From the NCBI RefSeq assembly GCF_014356525.2, contig NC_052507.1, forward strand, positions 49,045,660-49,109,659: a stretch of 64,000 nt of DNA, read 5' to 3'. Of the stretch, positions 35,201 to 48,381 are shown piece after piece (position 1 is the stretch's first letter; every line of letters begins with the position of its first letter). Source of the DNA: Nilaparvata lugens. Taxonomy: Eukaryota > Arthropoda > Insecta > Hemiptera > Delphacidae. A program made the translations under genes and the position numbers. Under the pieces are notes generated by a model. It made no database searches. It was given only the letters and a program-made list of their open reading frames with translations, and was not told where the DNA came from.

Positions 35201-38200
35201 TCTATTACAGTCAATTTATGATTAATCAAATAAATTAATCATTAGTATAAAATGATAAGATGTTCATAATTTTAAATGAAATAATTTAATTAAACGAATT
35301 GTCATGTTACTGAGTTCTTGGTCAACAATATTGGAATTTATCCATTCATTAGTTTTTCAGAAGTTATTCTATTTGAATTCTTCAAAACATTGATTTAATA
35401 AAATATAAGAAGAGGCCTATACTTCTGTATTCATGTTCAACGGTACAGCGAACGGTTAAAAAAGCGGCGAGCGGCGCGGCGAACGGTTAACAGCTGATTC
35501 TTAACATTATGAACTGCTTAAGTTCGCTGCATTCCGCGATGTACTACGGATTGCGCGGTTTGCTGCGCTGTTCCAGGTTCGGTTCGGCATGAGTGGACAA
35601 ACCTTTATGTGCAAGTATGCTGTCAATCACTGCATTCATTGTCCGAAATTCAGTTGATCGACTATTACCAAGTTTACTTACTATGCCAGAATCACTAAGA
35701 TGACGCAGACAAACCTTCATCCTATGAACAGATGACAAAGCAATTGCCCGAGTTTCATCGCTTGTTCCTAAGAATCTGTCTGCAAGCCACTGTACATTTC
35801 CTTTCTCAAAGCGGTATAATGCTTTAAATCTACAAAAAAGTGTAGGTAAGCGGGTCTTATAATACTCAACGTCCCTCATATCCACACCATCTGCCATCGC
35901 GTCGAAAATCTCGAAACAACCGTTCACTACCAGAATGAGTTTGCTCTTGACCAGACTCATAATTTTTGAAGGATATGCTTTTAATGTGAAGTATATGGTC
36001 TAGTTTATGAATACGAGCTTTTGAATATGAGCTTTTGCTCTAGAAGTACAAAGTTTTGCTCGAAATTATTATGAATAGAAGTAAAAGGATTTCCTTCAGA
36101 TTTCACAAGCATAAGCATATCCTTCTTCTATGTATAGGGCCCATTAACTCACAATAAAATGTTATAGCCGTTTAGTCAGATTTTTTAGCATTAAAGAATA
36201 CGATATAAATAGAAACGGAGTGAGAATGTTAGAAAAAACATCGTGAAAGAACGAATACGATATAAAGTGAAACTGAGTGAGAATTTTAGAAAAACATCGT
36301 GAAAGATTATTTGAAATTAACACTTTTTGTTCTATTTTGAATCTCAATTTTTTCATGATGACCATACATTAGCTTTTTGCTTGTGCGTGGATAATTGAAA
36401 GTGCGAGGATGATTAGATGAGATGATCAAACGTCCATGCCCACCGACGGGATTCGAACCTGCGACCAGGTAGCGCTAGCAGACTGAAGGGGGTGCAACGC
36501 CTTGGTCGTCTTGGTTATCATTGCCAGCATTTTAGCATTCTAATAGCCTAGCCTATTTGAAATGAAAATATTCAAAAAGCTAAACACTTTTTCAGGCTGG
36601 GAAGTTCCATGAAGAACTGAAAAGAGAACGTATGCTATATAAAACATTATTTTTCATCAACATTCAGGAGTAAAGGTGTTTTGGGTTGAAATCACCTGAT
36701 TATTGCCATGATTTTTTAATTGAATTGGATAAATCAATAAATTACATCTAATTACAATTTCTTAAATGATTGCTTGCAGGAGGCTCTGGCAAACGACAAG
36801 CCAGGAAAGTATTTCCTGAAAAACTTTGCGTGTATATCGTTGAACCCTTTCATAGTGAACAAATCCAATAGCGACGAATTCCTGGCCATTGATTATCATA
36901 ATCCCTACTCAGCAACGATTGAAATCGAAGTCAAGTCTGATTTTAATGGCATCATTCGACCAGGGTGAGTGAATTTGAGTGAACTGCAAAATTAATTTAT
37001 TTATTGATATCATTTCATCTAAGAAAATGTAATTTGTCTCAGTAGTTTTCTATGGTCCTATGGTCCTTATTGACACTACCGATTGACCTATTTATTCAGA
37101 TAATATTAATCCAATTACTTCTCATCGAAGTCAATCCTTGATCTATTGAAGTTTGAACCCAAACTTAATGTAGCTTATAATCAATGCAAATTCACATTCA
37201 ATTTCAATTTCAATTTTTTCAATTCAATTTATTTTCCACATGAAATTACAAATTTGTAAATATAGTTAAGTTACAATAAAACAATAAATATAAAGATAAA
37301 TTACTTTACTATTTTATTTAAAATTGTAACCTTATTGAAAAGTGGAATCCCCCAAGAAGACTAGGCTATACATCTGTGATTGGGGGAGAGTCCCTATGAG
37401 CAAGAATATAACAAAAAGTAAATTAAGTTTGAAATAGTTATAAGCAAAATAATATACATTCATAATACTAAGTTAACCTAACATATATGCTAGTATGATA
37501 GAGTGCAATCTACAGACTATTGCACTTCCCTACCACTGTTTTTGTAACCATTTGTGAAGAGTGCTTAAATGGAAAGAAAGAGCTAAAAAAAAAGAGCAAG
37601 AGGACTCAAGACTGTGACAATTTATTTATTAAATTGTAGAGATTAAAGAAGCATAGGAATGAAGTAAGCCCTCGGCTCCAGCCCAACCTATGCCAATCAA
37701 CCATTTAAACAGCTTCCTTTTATACACCACATCGCTGCAGCTCTCAGCCTCCCTGATGTCATTGGGCAAATTTCTATAGACGATTTGTGCTAGATAGTGA
37801 GGAGACCTAAGTTCTATTCCGTGATATAATTGAGGATATAATTGAGGTGTTGAATATCCATGGTTATTTCTGTGGCGAGTTTGATAGTTATGTTGAATAT
37901 TGCTGAGTAGTTCTATTTTGTGTTTCCTGATATATGTGAGAAGTGTTTTAATATACAGTTGTCTTAAATTGAGCACAGGGAAGTCCGAGAACAACAGCGA
38001 CGTGGGATATCTGGGTTCTTTTTTAAGAATTTTTTTTTATAATGGTGCGCTGGGTAACCGAGAGAGGCTCCAGGCTAGCAGATGACACCCCTCCCCAGAC
38101 AATGATACCATACTGTAACACTGACTGTGCATAAGCATGGTATACTCTTTTACTTAATCTGGTATCAAGTACTTGGCTCAACTGAGATAGACCATACAGC

Positions 38201-41200
38201 ATCCGTCGTAGCCTTTGCTTGACACACTGCATATGTGGTGCCCAACTCAGCTGATGGTCAAAAATGACCCCCAGATATTTATATTGATCCACTCTGTCAA
38301 TTACCCCACAAGCACATGATAAAGATCCAACATCCCCACATGAGTGCATTTTCACCTGTCTCAGCCCTGGGTCTGGTTGGTTTCTTGTAACAACTGGCAA
38401 GTACTTGGTTTTGCCAAGATTCACCGTGAGGTTATTATGGTCAAACCAGTTTTTTATTTTGGAAAGATCTTTAGTGGCATTTTCATAAACTTGTTCCCAT
38501 TCCCTACCTGTAGAAATAACCACTGTATCGTCAGCAAATAGGAATATCCTGCTTGTAGTATTGAGCCGGGAAATATTATTAATATATATCAAGAACAGTA
38601 CTGGACCCAGCATACTACCTTGAATGACGCCATAGTCTACACCATTCCTATCACTGTCTTCACCATCAATCTGAACAAATTGTTGGCGTTCACAAAAATA
38701 ACTTTTGAACCACTGAAGAGAAGTGTCCCTAACTCCAATAGCTTCAAGTTTATTAAGAAGCTTGCCTCTATCTACTGAATCAAACGCCTTAGCCAGGTCC
38801 AGGAATGTCATGATAACTTTATTTTTAATTTTAACTGACTCTATTATGTATTTGTTCACCTGAAATAATGCATCATTGGTGTTTTTATCTTTTTGGAAGC
38901 CGTATTGGTTATGTGCTAGAATGTTATTTTCTTTCAAATATTCCATTAACTGTATTTTAATGCATTTTTCAATGATCTTTGACAGAGTAGATAACAGAGA
39001 AATGGGTCTATAGTTTGTAGGTTCGTTTTTGGGTCCTGATTTGTGGATTGGAATGATCTTCGCTATTTTTAGGTATTCTGGGAACTGTCCTGTCTGAATG
39101 CTAAGATTCACTATGTGGTGTATTGGGTTTATTAGTGTATGAAGGCTGTCTTTAATTATCCTTGTTGGAATAAAGTCATACCCGGGAGCACTTCTGCCTT
39201 TGAGGCTATTAATTACATTTGATAATTCCTCTTTTGTCACCTCTTTCAATTTGAAGACAGCATCAACCACGTACTCTTGATCTCTGATCTCTGGTTGCCC
39301 TACTGGATTCAAGGAGCTAGTGAGTATGGACCCAACTGATGTGAAATACTGATTAAAAGTATTCCCAATGTCCTTAATGTTAGGTTTTGAAGTAGGATCT
39401 CCTCTTTGGGCAAATGCGTCGATTGGGAATGAATGGGGTCCTTTGGCTTCTCCAGAGATTTCTTCTACTACATTCCAGAACTTGTGTGGGTTATTTGAAA
39501 CTTCATCGATTTTATTTTTGTAGTAATTATGTTTTGCTTGTTTTATAGTCGAATGTAGCATGTTTCTAAAACGAGTAAATTCAGTTTTCAAGGAAATACA
39601 ATAAGGTTGTCTATTAAGTTTTTTTCTCAATTTATCGCGATGGCGTATGGAATTAATAAGTCCTCTAGTAATCCATGGTTTTATTTTTGTATGTTTAGCT
39701 GATATTTTAGTTTTTGTTGTCATTTGTTGAATAATATTCTGTGTAGTTCGTATAAATGAATTAGTTGCAAGATTGATATTATTTTCGTTTGTGACATGGT
39801 TCCAATTCTGCAAAGACAAAGTGTTTTTTACACTATTCCAATCTATTTTCATGTAATAATTATCTCTATTGGGCGGTTTTTTGTTAGGTGTGAATAATTT
39901 CATGCACACGGCGTAGTGGTCGGTAATTGAGGTTTGTACTATAGTTGTAGCTGCTTCGTACAAGGGTGGTAACTTAACAAAGTAGTGGTCGATGCATGTA
40001 TTACTAGCTGGCCTAGTAACCTTGTCGACACAGCAAGCAAGCCCCGCATCGTTCAACACATCCAAATACCTCTCTTCAAGCGTATGAGGATTGACATTCA
40101 AAAGGTTACAGTTGATATCTCCAGCTAAAATTTTAAGACAATTACTATTATTTGTTTGCTCATTGAAATATGATTCAATAGAGTCTGTAAAAATGCTAAG
40201 ACTGGAGTTAGGGCTACGATAGATAGCCAGAAGTTCACAAGAAACACCTGCCAATTCAAAGGTGAGGGAGAGGCATGTCGCTAAACCCCCCAGTTGGAGC
40301 TCGCGACAATTAGCATCTATTTCTCTGTCTATGTATATAACAACACCATCGCTCTGATTTAAGTTTTTGTATGATCTATACAAATTGTAACCAGGGATTT
40401 TCATTGAATCGCTTTCATCATTCAACCAAGCTTCTGTTGGAATTATGCATGAGAAATGATAATCGAGGCTTTGCAATACTACTATGAATTCATCAATATT
40501 TTTTTTATAACTTCTAATATTTTGTTGTATTAGAGTGAAGTTATTTTGGCCTGCACAGTCACGACTCTCGAGCCCCCCGCCCTCTATAAATATACTACGG
40601 AAATCTTTAATATCCTGACACTCTGCACATTTAATTGGTGAAACGTCCAAAAGGTCTCATAATACTCATTAATACTCATTTAAATAGATGTTGAAAGATT
40701 TCATTTCTTCCTTGAATATTGAATATGATTAGAAATTTATTTTGATTCTTGCTCTTTGGGTGCAAATTACTGAATTCTATATGTTCAATGGACATGTTTA
40801 TTGTGCTGTATGTGATTATTATGTAGCTTGTGATCATTGCACATTTTCAAAGCAGATTCTATTCTATTCCATTCTATTCTATTATGTTGCAGGATAGGAG
40901 CCCAGTTACCCGAAGTGTACGTAGATGCGACATGCGATTTCAACACGAAAATAATCGTCACGATTGCGAACATGGGTCTGGCGTCGGCTCGATTCTTCCC
41001 AAGGTTAGCCAATTGTCCAGGAGGCTTGCCCGAGGTGTGGCTGACCGCTCAGAGCCCGGCATTCATGATCGCGCCGCAACACCAGCACAGGTTCCATCTG
41101 TCTCTGTTTGGCACGCTTCCCATCGGCCGCTTCCACTGTTCAAGTAAGCACAATCATCGAATCTAATACTTTGTCCAATCAAATAAACAAAATACATGTA

Positions 41201-44200
41201 TCCCAAGATACCGGTAGAGAAAAAGTTCCACGGGAACCCTTTATCATACTAGGCAAAACATGCGTGTAAGGATGGTTTCGATTATCTACTTTCATTCAAC
41301 AACTTTCTATCCTTTTTCTTATTTCAAGTCAAGCATTTATATCTTGATTTCAAGCATCTGAAGCTATGCTGAGACCTGAGCGGCTCGAACACACGCCCTC
41401 CACTTTTCATTAGCTGATCCTATCCGTATTTGTACAGAAACAGTAAGGTACAGATATAGTAAGCATTCAGCAATCAGCAATCAGCAATCATAAGCATTCA
41501 GCATCAGTTGAAGAAAAGTGAAATGCGCGTGCTCTTGGCGCTCAAGTCAGATATACATCAACGAATATAGGACTTTCTTCCACACTGAAGCCTAGTTTAT
41601 ACGATGCCAATTGGTCTTTGGACTTTTATACAGTTGTCTTTGGACAATTGCCATCACGTGGTTGCGGATTGTCGGAGGCCAGGCCAGTTAAACGAGAAGA
41701 CAACGGGGCTAACCGCTAACTATTGCCACAACAGTCGAAAACTGAAGATTATACAGCTGAATCAAATTCTGTCAGTTGACAGCAAAACATGTCAGAGTTC
41801 TCGTCATCTGTTGTGACAAAACAGCTAAACTGGCAAAACCAAGACAGCGCTACTGGCCTACACTGTTCACACGGCTTCAATTGTCACGACAACTGAGATT
41901 CGGAGTGGTGGGGGGCTCGCTGGGCCCAATCGACTATTGTAACATATTAAAATCTGATGGGCAAACAAAATTCCTATTTGGGAGAATTTTATAGGTCTGA
42001 AGTGAAATAGCTAGTCTAGTATCGCCAAATGCGATAACAACTATTAAAAGATTAGATAATAAGAGGTATCATGGCTAAAATTAGAACAGGCAAATAGAAA
42101 AAGAAAGTTATTTGCTACTTATATTATATTATATAAAGTATTGGAAAATTTGAGGTTAGGCTTAAAATACCTACTGATCGGCGACCTAATAAACGATCAA
42201 GTCGCATAACGTGAAAATCTAGCCAGACACCTTGGCAAAAATTTATTGTAAACAAATGGTATGCAACTGGAGGACTTTGGAAAGCACATGGCTAATTGTT
42301 GTAGAGGGAGAAACAACTTATAATTATACTAAAAAAATCTTTTGTCTGTAATGAATATACTTAAACCACCAAATAAAAATAAATTAGAATATTAAGGAAG
42401 TAGGATGTTCCTAGGCGCATGTATACAGTAGTGAATTTGCATGAACCAATCAAATCGCAGTAATCGATGGGCGGCAATAGAGAGCCGATTCAAATGTATT
42501 TATAAATATTTCTATAAATGATAAGATTTTATAAAAATTTATTACTCAGTTTATGTATCAGATATGGTCCGAGAAAATATAAAATATCATACCTAAGATA
42601 TAGGTAATAATTTAGTAGATTGGCACGGACTATTTGAACCTTTAAATGGTGTAGTAGCGAATTATTTAAATTTATGTAAATTTGTAAGTCAGAAATGGAA
42701 ATTGTAGAAATAAGAGTAGAACCTGCCCACTTGCCTACCAGACACCACTATGGAATGACACTAAAATTTGTAGAGCACAAGACCCTTTATTACATTGTAC
42801 TTTTAAAAGACTTAAAGTTTAAATTCATTAATTAATTTTTCATAAGACTTAGTGATGCTGCATTAAAGCGAAAGTCATTTAAATATTTATTTATTCCCTT
42901 GGAGAAGACGACTTCGGCCACCAAAAATCCAGGACTACCAGGAAATTCGGATCGCCGCCAACAGCATATAAAAATTCAGCATGTGAGTGATATATCATCG
43001 AAATATATAAAGTTAGGGCGCCCTCAGTGCTTTGAGTGAAACAAATACAAAAGCTAGCTCGTCGGAAAGGTTATAAATATTTTAAAATTATTATAAAACT
43101 TGCGCAAGTCTAAATAGAATAGAATAGAATAGAATATTCATTTTATTCAACAATAATACAGAAAATTTCCATACAGTTGAATAACGTCAGGAAGTTTTAC
43201 AGTCAAAAACTTTATAAAAGATCATTCACACGGCAAGTTATTATGTAAATCATACATTAAAATTACATTGGCATACATAAGTAGCATTGAAACACACTAC
43301 ATTCCATTTAAAAATTCGTCAATACTATAGTAACTCTTATCAACTAAGAACCTATATAAGTCTGTTTTAAAGGAATGCGTCCTAGGATTTAAATGAGATG
43401 GCAGCCTATTCAATAATTTCACACCAATATAACTGGGTTTTTTCTTATAAAGAGAAAGTCTATGATACTGAACACTGATATTATTTCTATGCCTGGTATT
43501 ATGATGGTGTACATCTGAATTTGTTGTAAAGCTGTTTATATTTTTTACCACTAACATAATCACTTTATAAATGAAAATACAAGGAACTGTGAGAACTGAA
43601 AGATTTCTGAATGCATCTCGGCAAGTGTGGTTAAAGCATAAACCTGCTAAGTATCTTATTGCCCTTTTCTGCAAAATAAATATTTTATTTATGTTCTGCA
43701 AAGTTGTAGCTCCCCAAAGTTCAATGCCATAAGAAATGTGTGAATAAATCAATGCAAAATATAGGACTCTTCCCGTGTCTTGGGGTACATAGCGTATGAT
43801 GTTTCGCAGGACAAATAAATTAGTACTTATATGGCTGGCAAGTTTTTCAATATGAGCATCCCAAGAAAGGCTTCTGTCAATTACCAGACCTAGAAGATTT
43901 GCTTCTTTGACATGTTCTACCTTTGAGTCTCCAATATTAATGACCGGTTCAAAGAAATAATTTTTAAAACCAAATTGCATATATGTACTCTTATTTGGAT
44001 TGACTGACAAAAACGACTCGTTATAATATTGAACAATGAGGTTTGTAAGAGTGTTTGCATTTATTTCAAGCTCATTGAGGCTCTTATCATTGAACATCAG
44101 GGTTGTATCGTCGGCATACAGAGTAACATTAACACCTACTGGGACAGATGATTGCAGATCATTGGTGTACAACACAAAAATCAAAGGTCCCAGAATAGAT

Positions 44201-47200
44201 CCTTGTGGTACACCTCTTGTGACCCTGAGAGGCATTGAATCAGCTACCTGGGTATCAGAATTTATTGTAACATATTGATAGCGGTTGGACAAGTAAGACT
44301 TGATCAAATTACCCCCAACACCTCTTATTCCGACGTTTGAAATCCTACTGATACGGGATTTGATATCAACACTATCAAATGCTTTAGATAAGTCTAATAT
44401 GACCCCGATTACGTAATCTCCTTTATCAGCCTTATCTATGATACCTTCAATGAACGATACAGCAGCAGATATAGTAGATTTCCCCCTCACAAAGCCATTC
44501 TGGCAGGAAGATATTAAATCAAATCTCTCCAGATAGTTCATCATCCTGTTATATATCAATTTCTCAAAAATCTTAGAAAAAGCTGACAAAATGGAAATAG
44601 GTCTGTAATTATTAATATCATTTCTGACACCATTTTTGAATAGTTGTTTAACTTTGGCTATTTTGAGTAAATCCGGAAAGATGCCTGTTTGAAGAGTGTT
44701 ATTAATTATGAAAACTAGAGGTTCGACTATTTGATTGCAACATGCTTTAACTATGCTGATTGGAATATTATCAAACCCTACACTACTTTTTGTTCTGATA
44801 CTTTTTATTATATTAAGTATTTCATTATTATCTGTTGGAAAAAGGTAGAGACAGTTTTAACGGTAGAGTTTCCTAGAAAAAGAAGCATTGTCATTATTCT
44901 TACTTGAGTTTGATATATTCAAAGTTGGTGCCATTGAAATAAAAAAATTATTAAAAGCGTTAGCAATTTCTTTAGGATCTGTAGAGATTTCTCCATTTTT
45001 TTCTAGCTCTATATTCGGTTACAGTTTTTTCTTTTGCCTCTGAGCTCATTCATTATTTCCCAGCTTTTCTTAGATTTATTTGGTGCACTTAAAATTGAAT
45101 TACTAATAAATTGTTTTTTGGCTTGTATAACCTCACTGTCATAATTTTGTTGAATTCGTTTTATCAGCTCCCTATCAACTATTTCTCCATTATCTATTTT
45201 GATCTTAACTAATTTTAATATGTTTCTAATCTGAATAATTTCTTCCGTAATCCAATATCCTTTCATTTTCCTTTTATTTTGCTTCCTTCTATACGATTGT
45301 TTTAAAGTACAGTTCACATTCATATGAATGTGAAAAATATTTATTTACATGTGGAACAAAGATACTTACATATTATTTAGAGTCAAATGAAATAAAAATC
45401 GTCAAAATAAAATAGCCTATCCTAGGAAAAGTGAATATTTTGAATCAAATTATGTCTTTTTAGCTACATGGGTTCTGAAAAAGCATTCTTTGCACATTCT
45501 CTTGTTGCATTCACTGCATTTCAATAGCACTTTTTTGGTCTTCAGAATTGCTTGTTTGCGACCGACTTCACGTACTAAGTTCTTGTAACACAATATGCAT
45601 CTTCCTCTTGTAGTTTTCACTAATTGATGTGTTCCAACCATTTCAGGTTGTTGGATGTTCAAGTTGTCCATACCTAGCCAACTAATGATAATGCTTTCTC
45701 TAAAGTCTGTTACAGATATTTTATTATTTGTCACTGATTTGTACAATGAAAGAGCATTAATTATTATAAAATTTAAAAAATTCATGAAACTGCTTGAATT
45801 GTGTGTTCACATCTGATTTTTCATAAACAGACAACCAAGACTCCATACTCAATGAACGTATCATATTACTAATATTCTTCTGAGAGCAGCTGTACACAGG
45901 AGCGTTAAACGGTATTGCTTTAAATCTACCAGAAACATGAGCTAATTGTATAGAAAAACTGTGCAGTATGGTGAATGGTCCGACAACAAAGTGTGTACTA
46001 CTTGCGCAACATATGATTCACAATTGATATTTGTTATTATGTTGTCGATGGCTGTCCTACTATATCTTGTAATTCTTGTTGGATCTTTAACACTGCAGTG
46101 TAAATCAAACTGATGTAGAACATTAATTAACTTTCTACGATTGGGAGAATTATTCAAAATATCTATGTTATAATCACCGGCAACAATAATCCTATCAGAA
46201 ACATTTTTTTAAAATTCTATCAAACAGTATTTCAAGCCGCTCAAAAATACATTTGTGTCTCCACTTGGAGATCTATACAGGCCCACAACAACATAACAAT
46301 CCTTACCTATATAAAACTTGAAACCACACACTTCAATATTTCTAGTGCTACATAAATCACCTATATTCAGTTTGCTGAACTTAGAGGAAGTAATGTCTAA
46401 AAACCTACAAACCTACGACTTACAAATATAGCTACGCATCCTTTTCTCATCCCTACAAAAACTACAGACTAGATGCATATCACTAATTATTAGAGAAGCT
46501 ATTTCATATTCCTTCAGACCATGTTCACTCAATACAAGAATGTCTGGTTGTTCTTCTTCAACCAGATTGTCTAAAAGGTTCAACTTACTAATAACTCCAT
46601 CAATATTTTGATGAATTATTTTCAAACTATTTGAACAGTTCAGAATATTCAAGTGCTCAGAACTAATATCAATGTTTCTATTATTCTGCGAATCTAAGTT
46701 AATTTTTTGGTGAACACAAGTAATATTAAATTCGTCTTGTTTGGAAGTGAATTGACTCTTGCCCTTATTGCAATTTAAAATCCTAAAAAATGTCCCCTAT
46801 CATCATAATGCCCGTCACACAAAATTCAATAACCTGATTATTATCATTATTATGAAACATTTCGCTTAGTCTAATTATTTCATCTCGGACATATTTTTTC
46901 CCTTTTAAATTTAAATGTTGCCCATGTTTTGTGTGCATGTCTCTACTAGTCCTACTTAAATCTAAAATCTTAACATTGTTGAAACGCACTGACAAGTCAT
47001 TAATTCGTTCATTCGTTTTATCTATTTCGACGTTTACACATGAACTGTTCATCAGATCGAAACGATGCGGTAGGTTAGCGATAATAACATTCGTGTCTTG
47101 AAGGCTGTTGATCGTTCGTTTTATCGATTTCACTGCATTTTTTGCTTCATTGCTCGAAACGTCATTCGTACCACTTATTATAACTACTGTATCTTTTTTG

Positions 47201-48323
47201 TGAATGATTCGCATTGTCCAACACAGCTCTCCAGGATAGCTTTAGATTTTGCACCGGACTTTATACATCCATAAACATTTAAATTTGGTGATATGGAGTT
47301 GATCAAGAGTGGGATATTCCTTCCATGACTGTCACTGTAGATGTTCATATTCGCATAGGTTGATTTTATATTAGAGTTAATGACAGTCTTCTCTACTCTG
47401 CCCCGATGTTTTCGACCCTTTTCACCCTTATTACGATCATTACACCGATCTATGAGGTTTTCAAATCGTGAATTATTATCACTAGACCTGGACTCTGACA
47501 AAGTTAAGTACATCTCTCTCCATTTCTTTGCCTCCTCTGTAGACAACAAATATTCATCCCGTAGCGTCTTATTGTCGACCTCTAATACTTCAATTGTCGA
47601 CATGGATGCCAATTGGTTGTTTAGTGATGCAATCTGTGATTCAACAAAACCTATATTTTCATCAGTTTGAGAAGACACCTCATTGGTTTGTTTTTCCGTA
47701 GTCAGTTCCAGTATTCTGATGTCATTCGACATAGACCTCTCGATTGCAGCATCCCATTGAGTCCTTAAGCCATTAAATCGTCAATATCTCAAGAACCATT
47801 GGTCTTAAGTGAATTTTATGGACATCGTTGAAAAGAGGACAAAATTTCACATTGATTTGAGGTATAAAACATGCCAAAGTCGATTATTGAGTAGTATTTT
47901 TTAGCTGTCAAAGTTGAAAAAGAGTGATTTTAGAAGTTTTTTTGAAAACTTCAGACACATTTTTCTCGATTTTTTTTCCAGGGTACGAAATAATTTTTAT
48001 AGCGCAAAAACTTCCTTTTTTTGATTATCTTTCGAATGAGACCAAATACAGGCAAATATACGACTTTGGCATGTTTTATACCTCAAATCGATGTGAAATT
48101 TTGTCCTCTTTTCAACGATGTCCATAAAATTCACTTAAGACCAATGGTTCTTGAGTTATTGACGATTTAATGACTGGAAGTACGCCTACTTGAAAAATAT
48201 CGAAAAATCGATATATCTTGAAAACGAAGGTCGATAGGAGAAAATTTTACTGAACATTTTTTGTTGCAAATTGCATGTAAAATCTATGGTAGCCGGGGTT
48301 TACACCTTATCTGGGACACCCTG

Positions 48324-48381
<58 letters not shown>

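Larger units (their letters stand above)
34272..36142 (-). mobile_element. Harbinger-like DNA transposon, 1.87 kb
   Basis: The ends are GGGTCGTATTCAT on the left and GGGCCCTATACAT on the complement of the right, each followed by GAAGGATAT. They are flanked by identical ATT trinucleotides (34269-34271 and 36143-36145). GGG-starting inverted repeats and 3-bp target duplications are typical of PIF/Harbinger elements. A minus-strand frame encodes a transposase N-terminus. The element is disrupted by an insertion at about 35004-35603. Confidence 0.7.
37200..40660 (-). mobile_element. LINE-A, nearly complete non-LTR retrotransposon
   Basis: About 3.4 kb on the minus strand in HAP2 intron 9. ORF2 begins near 40650 and covers an endonuclease and a reverse transcriptase. 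The 3' UTR ends in TTGAAATTGAA repeats near 37200. No separate ORF1 is visible upstream, so the copy may be 5'-truncated. It is the same family as the LINE at 62682. Confidence 0.85.
43113..47760 (-). mobile_element. LINE-C, non-LTR element with esterase-type ORF1
   Basis: About 4.6 kb on the minus strand. ORF1 (47732-46783, two frames) has a coiled coil and an SGNH-hydrolase domain. ORF2 covers endonuclease pieces (46652-45942), a linker and an RT (44900-43297). The tail is a TTCTA repeat at 43113-43133. A piggyBac-like fragment interrupts ORF2 at about 45330-45790. ORF1 esterase domains are known from CR1-type and related elements. Confidence 0.85.

Noticed and set aside
36440..36531. Possible tRNA gene (box B and arm-like sequence)
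   Set aside because: It recurs with the same non-tRNA tail near 61,200 and does not give a full cloverleaf, so it is a SINE head.
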